Below are positions 17,126 through 25,250 of a DNA stretch of 64,000 bases, piece after piece; the stretch's first letter is position 1, and every line of letters begins with the position of its first letter. Below the pieces are notes generated by a model. The model was not told the DNA's origin, did no database searches, and saw nothing but the letters and a program-made list of their open reading frames with translations. This DNA comes from Acidobacteriota bacterium (lineage in GTDB: Bacteria > Actinomycetota > Acidimicrobiia > Acidimicrobiales > Microtrichaceae): positions 183,549-247,548 of the forward strand of contig QEUP01000010.1 in NCBI GenBank assembly GCA_003577145.1, read 5' to 3'. A program made the translations under genes and the position numbers.

Positions 17126-17528
17126 GTCATTGGCCCTGGTGCTCAGCCTCGTGGTCCTGATCGGTGCCGCGATCATCGTGGCCCGGATGGTGTTCGGTGA
17201 CGAACCCCAGACTGCCACGGGTGACGGCCGTTCCCGACGCGACTCAGCGATCTCTCAGGATCTTGCTGCCGGCGACCTCGAAGCGGTGCGCTGGCCGCGG
17301 GAGCCGACATGGCTGGAACGGCAACGATGGAAGCGCAGCCCCGAGGGTCGCCTCATGGCCCGCCAACAGGTGCAGACAGGCAAGGATGCCCAGGTCCGCT
17401 GGTGGCAACGCACCCGCTCGGGTCTTTCGCTGCTGCTCCTGTCGGTGGCGCTCGGCGCGGCGCTGGCCGCGGCGGTAGGTGTGCTCGCAGTGGTGATGGT
17501 TCTGCTCCTGGAGCGGGCCGTGGGCTGA
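17124..17528 (+). CDS. Small membrane protein of unknown function
   Basis: 134 residues from ATG 17124. A hydrophobic helix at residues 3-24 (LALVLSLVVLIGAAIIVARM), a basic, Trp-containing cytosolic or external middle part (WPREPTWLERQRWKRSPEG), and a second helix at about 102-128. No known domain. It ends 11 bases before the P450 start on the same strand, so the two are probably one transcript. The start overlaps the divergent yl bL-like gene start in a CATG; no good ribosome-binding site is visible, which fits a leaderless mRNA. Confidence 0.6.
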   Translation: MSLALVLSLVVLIGAAIIVARMVFGDEPQTATGDGRSRRDSAISQDLAAGDLEAVRWPREPTWLERQRWKRSPEGRLMARQQVQTGKDAQVRWWQRTRSGLSLLLLSVALGAALAAAVGVLAVVMVLLLERAVG

Positions 17529-17539
17529 AGGTGGTACCC

Positions 17540-18751
17540 GTGACCGAGACTGCCTTGGAGGATTTCGACCCGTTCTCGCCGGAGAACTGGAACGATCCCC
17601 ACCCCATGTACCACCGGCTCCGGGAGAGCGAGCCGGTGCACCGCACAGAGACCGGCGAGTGGATCCTGACCCGTTGGGCTGACTGCTTCGCGGTTCTCAG
17701 AGACCCGCGCTGGAGCAGCAACCCCGACCACCTCGCCAGCCGTCCCGCCTTCGACGAGCTGAGCATGCGCGAGGCTCTCGGCGAGGTCGACTTCCCGATC
17801 ATCTTGTTCATCGACCCGCCCGACCACACCCGCATTCGCAAGCTGCTCAGCCCGGCTCTCACCCGCCGGGCCGTGGAGAGGCTCCGGCCCCGCGTGCAAG
17901 AGATCGTCGACGGGCTCTTCGATGAGATCGAGGGCACACGCACCGTCGATCTCTTATCCGAGTTCGCCTACACCTTGCCGGTGACGGTGATCTGTGAGCT
18001 CATGGGCGTTCCGGCCGAGGACCGCCACCTGTTCCACGGATGGTCCGACGACGCTGCGCGCCTGCTCGACGGCGACACCGACCCCGACATCATCCAGCAG
18101 GGCCTGCTGGCCGCCGCGATGCTCCTCAACTACCTCACCCCACTCATCGAGGACCGCCGGGGCAACCCGACCGATGATCTGCTCGGCTGGCTCGTAACGG
18201 CCCAACAGCAAGACGGCACGCTGTCGGAGGCCGAGCTCAGGGCCAACACACTGGTGCTGTTCATCGCCGGACACGAGACCACCATGAACCTCATCGGCAA
18301 CGGCACCAAGGCGCTCCTCGAGCACCGTGATCAGTGGGAACGCCTCGTCGCCGACCTGTCCCTGAGCGAGAGCGCAGTGGAGGAGTGCCTGCGCTACGAC
18401 GGCCCGGTCCACGTCACGGCTCGCATCGCGACCGAGGACATCGAGGTGGGCGGCCACCGCTTCGAGAGAGGTGAGCAGGTCGTCACGCACCTGGCAGCCG
18501 CCAACCGCGACCCGGCCCGCTTCCCCGACCCCGATCGCTTCGACATCGGCCGGCAGGACAACCAGCACCTCGCGTTCTCCCTCGGCATGCACCACTGCCT
18601 CGGGGCGTGGCTGGCGCGCCTCGAAGGGCAGGTGGCCTTCGGCACCATGGCTCGACGGTTCCCGCGGCTCGAGCTGGCCACCGACGACCTGCAGTACCGC
18701 GATCACTTCGTGCTGCGAGGACTGCGGGGGCTCCCAGTCGACCTCGGTTGA
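17540..18751 (+). CDS. Cytochrome P450
   Basis: 403 residues from GTG 17540, preceded by GAAGGTGG at suitable spacing; GTG 17531 is an alternative. All P450 signatures are present: the I-helix oxygen-activation motif FIAGHETTMNL, the K-helix ExxR in VEECLRYDGPV, and the heme loop FSLGMHHCLGAWLARLEG with the axial cysteine. It is a soluble bacterial class I type, needing a ferredoxin and reductase that are not encoded nearby. The sequence resembles the CYP107/CYP102-like actinobacterial hydroxylases of secondary metabolism or xenobiotic oxidation, but the substrate cannot be inferred. It converges on the larA-like gene with a gap of two bases. Confidence 0.92.
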   Translation: MTETALEDFDPFSPENWNDPHPMYHRLRESEPVHRTETGEWILTRWADCFAVLRDPRWSSNPDHLASRPAFDELSMREALGEVDFPIILFIDPPDHTRIRKLLSPALTRRAVERLRPRVQEIVDGLFDEIEGTRTVDLLSEFAYTLPVTVICELMGVPAEDRHLFHGWSDDAARLLDGDTDPDIIQQGLLAAAMLLNYLTPLIEDRRGNPTDDLLGWLVTAQQQDGTLSEAELRANTLVLFIAGHETTMNLIGNGTKALLEHRDQWERLVADLSLSESAVEECLRYDGPVHVTARIATEDIEVGGHRFERGEQVVTHLAAANRDPARFPDPDRFDIGRQDNQHLAFSLGMHHCLGAWLARLEGQVAFGTMARRFPRLELATDDLQYRDHFVLRGLRGLPVDLG

Positions 18752-18753
18752 GA

Positions 18754-19983
18754 TCAGTCGAAGCGGTGGTACGCCATGGTCGCGTTGGGGACCACACCGA
18801 CCTTCGCCCCGGGCCCATGGCGTTCCCTCAACAGGCCGAGGGTCTGGTCCCAGCCGGTGCTCCAGGTGATCACCTCGGGATTGGCGAACCAGTCCCCGAA
18901 GGTCTTGTCGAGGTGGGGGGCCTGGATGATGAGGTCGAGCTCCGGCGGCAACGCCGAGATGGGGTACTGGCGGCCGCCGTGATCGGTGCCGAACCGGCCG
19001 AGCAGGTAGTGGACGACCTGGCCCTCGGGTGCGTTGGCCAACACCACGACCGTGCCGTCCATGTCCTTCAGCCCGAGCAGGCCCACCAGCACGGCGATCG
19101 CCATCTCGTTGGGCTTGCAGAAGGCGTTGGCCACCATTATGTCGTTGCCCTGGGGCCGGGGGTCGGTGGCGTAGTGCTCCTTGGCCAACCCGACGGCCTC
19201 GGCGTGAGCAGGCAGGAACGCCCCGGCGAACACGTGGGTGGTCTCACCCCGCTCGTTGACCAGCACATCGATCTTGAAGTCGAGGCCCGCCAGTCCCGCG
19301 GCCTCCTCGATGTTGAACCGCAGCACGTTCTCGTCGAACTTGGCCAAGCCGGTCGTGTGGGGAGCCTGAGCTTCGACGTCGACGTGGTAGTGAGCGATGC
19401 TGTCGATGTGGGCCACTCCGGGGAAGATGATCTTGCCGCCGCCGGAGAACCCGACCTGGGCGTGGGCGGTGACGCACCCGAGCCCGATCTTGAGGTCCGC
19501 GGCCATCACCTCGCGGTTGATGGCGACAGGCGTGCCGAAACTCGTCGTGCCGACGTCCACGCAGTTCTCGTAGCAGTTGTGGTTGAAGACACGGAACCGC
19601 TCGAGGATCCCGGACCCGACCTTCTTGCGGAGCTCGTGCTGGGTCAGCGCGCCGTGGCTCCCGAGCCCGCACACGAAGGTGATGTCGTCCTCGTCGACAC
19701 CTGCCCGGAGGAGCTCGTCGACCACGATGGGACCGAGGAGATCCACCGGTGTCGGCCGTGTCATGTCGTCGAAGACGATGACGACACGTCCCTTGCCCCG
19801 GGCGAGGAGGCTCAACGGCGGCGAACCGATGGGGTCGGCGATCGCCTCGGCTATCTCTGCGGCGCTCAGAGCCGGGGCTCGGGCACCCCGCATCGGGTGG
19901 ACGGTGACGTCCCAGTCGTCGGGGAGCTCCAGGGTGGCGGTCGTGTTCCCGTACCAGAGGAGCTCGGGGACGCTGACGCGCAT
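18754..19983 (-). CDS. LarA-like (DUF2088) racemase-family protein
   Basis: 409 residues from ATG 19983 (MRVSVPELLWYGN). It matches the LarA family, whose founding member is the nickel-pincer lactate racemase. Visible family motifs are FDDMTRPTP (about residue 76), GLGSHGALTQHEL (about 105), the VTAHAQVGFSGGGKIIFPG segment with cofactor-attachment lysine and catalytic histidine (about 170-188), and HIDSIAHYH (about 191-199) carrying the metal-ligand histidine. LarA homologues racemise or epimerise various 2-hydroxy acids. The cofactor genes larB, larC and larE are not in this window. A small proline-rich gene lies 13 bases upstream on the same strand, probably in the same operon. Confidence 0.8.
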   Translation of the reverse strand: MRVSVPELLWYGNTTATLELPDDWDVTVHPMRGARAPALSAAEIAEAIADPIGSPPLSLLARGKGRVVIVFDDMTRPTPVDLLGPIVVDELLRAGVDEDDITFVCGLGSHGALTQHELRKKVGSGILERFRVFNHNCYENCVDVGTTSFGTPVAINREVMAADLKIGLGCVTAHAQVGFSGGGKIIFPGVAHIDSIAHYHVDVEAQAPHTTGLAKFDENVLRFNIEEAAGLAGLDFKIDVLVNERGETTHVFAGAFLPAHAEAVGLAKEHYATDPRPQGNDIMVANAFCKPNEMAIAVLVGLLGLKDMDGTVVVLANAPEGQVVHYLLGRFGTDHGGRQYPISALPPELDLIIQAPHLDKTFGDWFANPEVITWSTGWDQTLGLLRERHGPGAKVGVVPNATMAYHRFD

Positions 19984-19996
19984 CGTGACTCTGGCC

Positions 19997-20395
19997 TTAC
20001 CTCCCGAACAGACCCCGCCGGGCACCGATGCCGCTGTCGGCGCCCGGTCGCTCGGGTGTCGGGGGCGCCGGCGGTGGCGGGGGCGGTGCGGGCTCGCTCT
20101 CGGCCGAGGGACGCTCGGGTAGCGGAGGCGGCGAGGGCGGCGTAGGACCCGGAGCGGGCGCCTGTGCCGGGGGTGCCGGCGCGTTCTCCGGCGGCTGGGC
20201 CTGAGAGGCTTGGGATGCGCCGAGCTCTACCCGGAAGTAGGGCTTGAAGTCGAACTCGACCTCTTCCATGCTGAAGATCCGAGCCGACTCGATACCTTGC
20301 TCGTTGCGCAGCCTCTCGACGAACTGCACCGCATCGTCGAGAGCTTCGGACTGGTGATAACCGGGGCTTCCCTCGACAGTCTGGAAGATCACCAT
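19997..20395 (-). CDS. Small protein with proline-rich C-terminus
   Basis: 132 residues from ATG 20395 (MVIFQTVEGSPGYHQ). The first 60 residues form a compact alpha/beta segment (DDAVQFVERLRNEQGIESAR, then VEFDFKPYFRVELG); the rest is an unstructured tail dominated by Pro, Ala and Glu and ending in a basic GARRGLFGR. No family recognised. It precedes the larA-like gene by 13 bases and is divergent from the HEAT-repeat gene. Confidence 0.58.
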   Translation of the reverse strand: MVIFQTVEGSPGYHQSEALDDAVQFVERLRNEQGIESARIFSMEEVEFDFKPYFRVELGASQASQAQPPENAPAPPAQAPAPGPTPPSPPPLPERPSAESEPAPPPPPPAPPTPERPGADSGIGARRGLFGR

Positions 20396-20560
20396 GTGCG
20401 GCACGACTAGCGCTCCTTCCCCCGGCAGCAGCGGAGAACGACCCTGACTCAAGGACCGACACTAACCGGAGGGAGCGAACGCCGTCGAGAGGCGGCGATC
20501 GCCGGGCACGTCGGCGATGCCGTCACTGCTCGCCGGCTACTGCACGACGACGACCCTGCC

Positions 20561-21055
20561 GTGCGGGCGGCCGCGCTCGGAGCCGTCGAACGACTCGGGG
20601 CCGTGCGACCGGATGACATCGCCTCGGCTCTGGTCGACCCGGATCCGGCTGTTCGCCGGCGGGGGGCGGTGGTCGCGGCCCGCCATGGCGGTGAGGTCGC
20701 CCACGCGGTGTTGGCCCTGCTCGACGACGGCGACGCCTCGGTGGTCGAAGCGGCGTGCTTCGCCTTGGGCGAGTGCGAGGCACCCGTGACGGGAGCTGTC
20801 GAGCGCCTCAGTCGCGTCGCGCGATCCCACGCTGATCCTCTCTGCCGTGAGAGCGCGGTGGCCGCTCTGGGGGCCATCGGTGAGCCTGCCGGCCTCGCCG
20901 CCATCCTGGCCTGTTGCGAGGACCGGGCCACGGTCCGGCGCCGCGCCGTGCTGGCCCTGGCGCCGTTCGACGGCCCCGAGGTCGAAGCGGCGCTGGAGCG
21001 GGCGGCCCGGGACCGCGATTGGCAGGTCCGCCAGGCCGCCGAGGACCTGCTCTAG
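20561..21055 (+). CDS. HEAT-repeat protein (start uncertain)
   Basis: A series of about five HEAT-type helical repeats (DPAVRAAALGAVERLG, DPDPAVRRRGAVVAARHGG, DGDASVVEAACFALGECE and so on). Such proteins are scaffolds or phycobilin-lyase-like adaptors; the partner is unknown. The frame given starts at GTG 20561, but coding character clearly continues upstream (REAAIAGHVGDAVTARRLL, a further HEAT repeat) to at least 20480, and the frame is open from 20411. No ATG, GTG or TTG exists between 20411 and 20561. A CTG at 20444 with GGAGA upstream, or an undetected frameshift, could explain this. Confidence 0.68.
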   Translation: MRAAALGAVERLGAVRPDDIASALVDPDPAVRRRGAVVAARHGGEVAHAVLALLDDGDASVVEAACFALGECEAPVTGAVERLSRVARSHADPLCRESAVAALGAIGEPAGLAAILACCEDRATVRRRAVLALAPFDGPEVEAALERAARDRDWQVRQAAEDLL

Positions 21056-21073
21056 GCCGACGCAGGATTGGGG

Positions 21074-21847
21074 CTAGTGGCCCGTCCATCTGGGGGGGCG
21101 CTTCTCGACGAAGGCGGCCATGCCCTCCTGGGCGTCGGCGGTCTGGCTGGCGGCGGACATGACCTCGGTCGCGTAGGAGTAGGCGTCGTCCTGGGACAGG
21201 CCGAGCTGGTGGTACAACGCCTTCTTGCCGATCGCCTTCGACAGCGGGCTCCCCCGGGTCGCCCGTCCGAGGAGCTCGGAGGTCGCGGCGTCTAGTTCGG
21301 GGTCGGGTACCACGCGGTTGACGAGCCCCCAGTCAGCGGCAGTGGAAGCGTCGATGGTGTCGCCGGTCAAGGCCATCTCGAAGGCCCGCTTGCGCCCGAT
21401 GTTGCGGCCGAGAGCCACCATAGGTGTGGTGCAGAACCACCCGCCCTTGCCCCCGGGCACGGCAAAGCCGGCCGATTCGGCCGCTACAGCCAGGTCGCAG
21501 GTGGCCACGAGCTGGCAGCCGGCGGCGGTGGCCAGGCCATGTACGCGGGCGATGACCACCTGTGGCACCGACTGGATCACGTCCATGAGCTCGACGCACG
21601 CCCCCAACAGGCGCTGCATGAACACCAGGTCGGAGCCGGCCATCTCGGAGAAGTCGTGTCCGGCCGAGAAGACCGGCCCGTTGCCTGCCAGCACCACGCC
21701 GAGCGCGTCGGACCCGCCGATGGAGCGGAAAGCATCGGCCAGCTCCGTGAGGTGCATGAGGCCCAGCGCGTTGCGCTTGTCGGGCAGGTTCATGGTGACC
21801 GCCGCGAACTGCTCGCGGCGGTCAACCGTTATGCACTCGTAGCTCAT
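21074..21847 (-). CDS. Enoyl-CoA hydratase/isomerase family protein
   Basis: 257 residues of the crotonase fold: MNLPDKRNALGL (start of the CoA-binding part), the oxyanion-hole segments FSAGHDFSEMAG (about residue 61) and GLATAAGCQLVATCDLAVA (about 105), and the C-terminal helices GKKALYHQLGL. The sequence resembles the ECHDC3 branch, in which the hydratase glutamates are not conserved, so the reaction on acyl-CoA is uncertain. It is the last gene downstream of a Liv-type ABC operon but is separated from it by a strong hairpin. Convergent with the HEAT gene. Confidence 0.88.
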   Translation of the reverse strand: MSYECITVDRREQFAAVTMNLPDKRNALGLMHLTELADAFRSIGGSDALGVVLAGNGPVFSAGHDFSEMAGSDLVFMQRLLGACVELMDVIQSVPQVVIARVHGLATAAGCQLVATCDLAVAAESAGFAVPGGKGGWFCTTPMVALGRNIGRKRAFEMALTGDTIDASTAADWGLVNRVVPDPELDAATSELLGRATRGSPLSKAIGKKALYHQLGLSQDDAYSYATEVMSAASQTADAQEGMAAFVEKRPPRWTGH

Positions 21848-21880
21848 GCCTGCCCTCAGCCCTGCAAGACGCTGGTTTTG

Positions 21881-21918
21881 TGAACCGTAAAGGCCCCTAT
21901 AGGGGCCTTACGCGTTCA
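21881..21918. terminator. Strong hairpin between the Liv operon and the enoyl-CoA hydratase gene
   Basis: AAGGCCCCTATAGGGGCCTT (21890-21909) is a perfect 20-bp palindrome. Nearly complementary flanks (TGAACCGTA and TACGCGTTCA) extend the stem to about 17 pairs. It sits just past the stop codon of the substrate-binding protein gene. The following sequence on the minus strand is A-rich and lacks a T-tract, so an intrinsic terminator of actinobacterial type is likely; a regulator site is the alternative. Confidence 0.55.
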
Positions 21919-21933
21919 CAGAACCTGCTCGGG

Positions 21934-23268
21934 TCAGGCCGTGGGGTCGGCGAAGGTGTTGGTCTCGCCTTCGAAGCTGACGACCTCGCCTTCGGGCACC
22001 CAGGCCTGTCCGTCCCATCTGATGAGCTGGAGTTGCTCGATGGCCCACGGATCCTCGACGCCGTTGGTGTTCACCAGGACCTCGGGCAACAGCACGCCGA
22101 AGTGCTGGTCCTGTTGTGCCCAAGCGGTGTTCATCACGTCGGCCCGTGTGAGCGCGGGTGACTCCTCGAGCATGTCCACGAACCACTCGCCCCAGCTCCA
22201 GCCGATCGCGACGTTGAGGTTGCCCAGGTCCTCCTCGGTGAGGCCGTACTTCGGGCCCTCTTCGAGGAAGAAGGCGATGCCTTCGTCCTCGGCGTTGGCC
22301 GGGTCGGCGGGATCGAGGGTGGCGCGGGCCGAGTAAGCGCCGATGGCGGCGTCACCGGCGAGCGCCATGAGGGTCCGTGAGGTGCAGACGATCGACACGT
22401 AGGTCGTCGGCTCCCAGTCGTCGGGCATCTGGCCCAAGATGTTGGGACAGGTCGTGGTCGCCGCCACGAGGAAGGCGTCGGCGTCGGTATCGGCCAAGGT
22501 GGTGACCTGCGCGGTGGTGTCGGCCTGACCGGCGATGTCGTAGCTCTCCTCACCGACGATCTCGATGTCGGTGCCCTCGATGGCGTTCTTGAACGCCTCT
22601 ACATAGGGCTTGCCGAAGTCGTCGTTCTGGAAGATCACGGCCACCTTGGCGTCGGGCTGGTTCTCCTTCAGGTACTCGGCGAACAGCGTCGCCTCGGCCG
22701 CGTAGGACGGCAGGCCGCCGATCATCCAGGGATAGTTCTCGACGTCACCCCACTTGGGGGAGCCGGTCGCTACCGCCAGGCTGGGCACGCAGTTCTCGGC
22801 CAGGTAGTCGCGGATCGCCAGGTTGTTCGGCGTGCCGATCACACCGACGAGGGCGAACACGTTGTCCTCCTCGACGAGCTTCTGCACGTTCTGCAGTGTG
22901 AGGTTGGGGTCGTACTGGTCGTCCTCGGCGATCAGCTCGATCTGGCGCCCGTCGACCCCGCCCTGGGCGTTGATGTAGTCGATGTAGGCCCGCATTCCCG
23001 CGAGCGGCTTGCCGAACGCTGCGACCGCTCCGGATATGGGTGCCGAGGTGCCGATCTTGATCGTGTCCTCGGTCACACCGGCCTCGCCGTCGTAGATCTC
23101 GCAGTCGGCGGGATCAGCGACCAGGGCCTCACCGCCCCCGTCTTCGCCGTCGCCTCCCCCGCCGGTGGTCGTGTCGTCGTCACGGCCGCCACAAGCGGCC
23201 GCGATCAACGCGACCAGTGCGAACATGGCGACCAGCGTCAGTGGGTGCCGCTTGTTGGGTCGTGTCAT
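21934..23268 (-). CDS. livK: Branched-chain amino acid-type ABC substrate-binding lipoprotein
   Basis: 444 residues. A lipoprotein signal peptide ends at IAAACGG (lipobox), followed by a Gly/Asp/Thr spacer. The rest is a periplasmic-binding-protein fold of the Leu/Ile/Val type (Peripla_BP_6): IKIGTSAPISGAVAAFGKPL, YINAQGGVDGRQIELIAEDD and the switch-strand region ALVGVIGTPNNLAIRDYL. It captures the ligand for the LivHMGF transporter encoded immediately upstream on the same strand. Ligands of this family are amino acids, amides, urea or small aromatic acids; none can be singled out. Confidence 0.9.
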   Translation of the reverse strand: MTRPNKRHPLTLVAMFALVALIAAACGGRDDDTTTGGGGDGEDGGGEALVADPADCEIYDGEAGVTEDTIKIGTSAPISGAVAAFGKPLAGMRAYIDYINAQGGVDGRQIELIAEDDQYDPNLTLQNVQKLVEEDNVFALVGVIGTPNNLAIRDYLAENCVPSLAVATGSPKWGDVENYPWMIGGLPSYAAEATLFAEYLKENQPDAKVAVIFQNDDFGKPYVEAFKNAIEGTDIEIVGEESYDIAGQADTTAQVTTLADTDADAFLVAATTTCPNILGQMPDDWEPTTYVSIVCTSRTLMALAGDAAIGAYSARATLDPADPANAEDEGIAFFLEEGPKYGLTEEDLGNLNVAIGWSWGEWFVDMLEESPALTRADVMNTAWAQQDQHFGVLLPEVLVNTNGVEDPWAIEQLQLIRWDGQAWVPEGEVVSFEGETNTFADPTA

Positions 23269-23270
23269 GG

Positions 23271-24362
23271 TCAGCTCTCCCTGCTATCCAACTGCAACTG
23301 TTCTTTGCTCGAATCCCCTGTTTCGAGGCCGGTGTCGGGCCCGGTGTCTGCTGCTCGGGCAAGCATACGCCAGGCCCAGCTTGCGCTCCGGCGGCTCAGG
23401 CCCACCACGCCGTCGGGGGCCACGAGCATGAGCGCGATGAGGACCGCCCCGAGGATGACCGGTGTGAGCACCTGCTGCTCGTGGGGGACGACCTCGGGCA
23501 GCAGCACCACGAAGGCCGCTCCGATGATCGGCCCCAGGATCGACGTGGCCCCGCCGACCACCAGCGCCACCAGGAAGGTGATGGACAGCACGATGGTGAA
23601 GGAGTTGGCGCTGACCCTCGGGATCGGGGACCCGATCACCAGCAGCGACCCTCCGATGCCGGCGAGCATGGCGCTCACGCCGAACATCAGCACCTTCGTG
23701 CGGGCGACGTTGACCCCGAGCACCTCGGCGGCGGTCTCGTTGTCGCGGATCGCCACCGCCGCCCGCCCCATCCGGCTCTTCACGATGTTGCGGGAGAGGA
23801 CGAGGCACCCGACGACGATCACGAATATCACGTAGTAGCGCCACTGGTCGTTGGCCAGTCCCGTCCAGTCGGGGGCGCTGAACTTCTGGCCCCGGGGAAC
23901 CCCGCGCCCCTGGGAGCCTCCCGTCAGGTCGGAGTACTTCTCCAGCGCCTGCCGGAACAGCAGCGCCAGGGCCAGGGTGACGACACCGAGGTAGAGGCCA
24001 CGGATCCGCAGCGCCGGCAGCCCGACGACGATCCCGACGGCGAAGGCCAACAGCGCGCCCACCGCGGTGGTCGCCAACCAGGGGAACTCGGGATGGTCGC
24101 CGACGATGATCACCGTCGTGTAGGCGCCGATCCCGAAGAAGGCGCCGTGACCGATCGAGATCTGGCCGTTGAAGCCGGTGAGCAGCGCCAGGCCCAGCGC
24201 CGCCAGGCCGTAGGCCATGATCGTGTTGAACTGCCCGACCCGGAACGGCGGGAACGCCTGGGGCAGGTACAGGCCCACCGCGATGATGCCGATCCAGCCG
24301 ACCCAGCGGCCGACCTTCACCAGCGTCGGTCGCTTCTCGACGGCCCACGACGCGGCGCTCAT
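23271..24362 (-). CDS. livM: Branched-chain amino acid ABC transporter permease, LivM type
   Basis: 363 residues from ATG 24362, overlapping the livH stop codon as ATGA. The same frame is open much further upstream but that is a shadow of livH. Eight to nine transmembrane helices; family signatures LLTGFNGQISIGHGAFFGIG (about residues 61-80), GLYLGVVTLALALLF and the cytosolic ATPase-contact loop AIRDNETAAEVLGV. The tail is polar. The substrate-binding protein gene follows by two bases, so this is one operon. Confidence 0.92.
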   Translation of the reverse strand: MSAASWAVEKRPTLVKVGRWVGWIGIIAVGLYLPQAFPPFRVGQFNTIMAYGLAALGLALLTGFNGQISIGHGAFFGIGAYTTVIIVGDHPEFPWLATTAVGALLAFAVGIVVGLPALRIRGLYLGVVTLALALLFRQALEKYSDLTGGSQGRGVPRGQKFSAPDWTGLANDQWRYYVIFVIVVGCLVLSRNIVKSRMGRAAVAIRDNETAAEVLGVNVARTKVLMFGVSAMLAGIGGSLLVIGSPIPRVSANSFTIVLSITFLVALVVGGATSILGPIIGAAFVVLLPEVVPHEQQVLTPVILGAVLIALMLVAPDGVVGLSRRSASWAWRMLARAADTGPDTGLETGDSSKEQLQLDSRES

Positions 24363-25240
24363 ACCCTGCTCACCTCTGCCCGGCCGAACAGGCCCTGTGG
24401 TCGCACCAGCAACACGACGAGGATCAGCAGGAACACCGGCAGGAGGGTGAACCCGTCGAAGAGGTCGACGTACTGGGCCATCTGCTCCACAACTCCGATG
24501 ATGATCCCGCCGACCACCGCACCGACCGGGCTGTCGAAGCCCCCCAACGTCGCCGCGGCGAAGGCGTAGATGAGCACGACCTGCATGAGGTTCTGGGTCA
24601 GGTCGATCCGGCTGGCGACGAAGGTGCCCGAGAGCGCGCCCACCATCGCCGCGATGCCCCAGCCCACGGCGAGGATGCTGCCGACCCTGAGCCCCACCAG
24701 CCGGCTCGACTCCCGGTTCGACGCCACCGCCCGGAGCGACAGGCCGAGCTTGGTGTGCTGGAACATCAAGTAGAACAGCACCACCTCGGCGAGCAGCACG
24801 CCGACGATCCCGAGCGTCTGCACCTTGATCGTCACCCCACCGAGATCGACCGAACCCGTACCGAACAGGTTCGGGAACGACTTGCCCTCGGTTCCCCATA
24901 TCCACGGCGCCAAGCCGTTGAAGAACAAGAACAGGCCTATCGTCACGATGACGATCGCCAGCGGGCTCTCCTTCGGCCCGCTGAACTGGGCGATCAGCAG
25001 ACGCTCCACCAACACGCCGAGCACGAAACCGAAGACCATCGCCGCGCTGGTCGCCAACCACACCGACAAGCCGTTGTCGACGAGCATCCACGCCAGGTAG
25101 GTGGTGAACATCGCCATCTCACCCTGCGCGAAGTTGATCAGGCCCGAGGAGCGGTAGATGATCACCAGCCCCAGCGCCAGCGATGCGTAGATGGCCCCGA
25201 CCGCCAGGCCGTCGATCAATCGCTGCAGGAACAGCTCCAT
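24359..25240 (-). CDS. livH: Branched-chain amino acid ABC transporter permease, LivH type
   Basis: 293 residues with about eight membrane helices. LivH signatures are IDGLAVGAIYASLALGLVII, SSGLINFAQGEMAMF and the cytoplasmic coupling loop RAVASNRESSRLVGLRV. It forms a heterodimeric channel with LivM. The order on the minus strand is livG, livF, livH, livM, livK, with overlaps or short gaps throughout. Confidence 0.92.
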   Translation of the reverse strand: MELFLQRLIDGLAVGAIYASLALGLVIIYRSSGLINFAQGEMAMFTTYLAWMLVDNGLSVWLATSAAMVFGFVLGVLVERLLIAQFSGPKESPLAIVIVTIGLFLFFNGLAPWIWGTEGKSFPNLFGTGSVDLGGVTIKVQTLGIVGVLLAEVVLFYLMFQHTKLGLSLRAVASNRESSRLVGLRVGSILAVGWGIAAMVGALSGTFVASRIDLTQNLMQVVLIYAFAAATLGGFDSPVGAVVGGIIIGVVEQMAQYVDLFDGFTLLPVFLLILVVLLVRPQGLFGRAEVSRV

Positions 25241-25250
25241 CGGTCCTCCC

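Noticed and set aside
23271..25091. A 606-codon frame that seems to make LivM much longer
   Set aside because: The extra N-terminal part is out-of-frame livH sequence; the ATGA overlap at 24359-24362 fixes the livM start.
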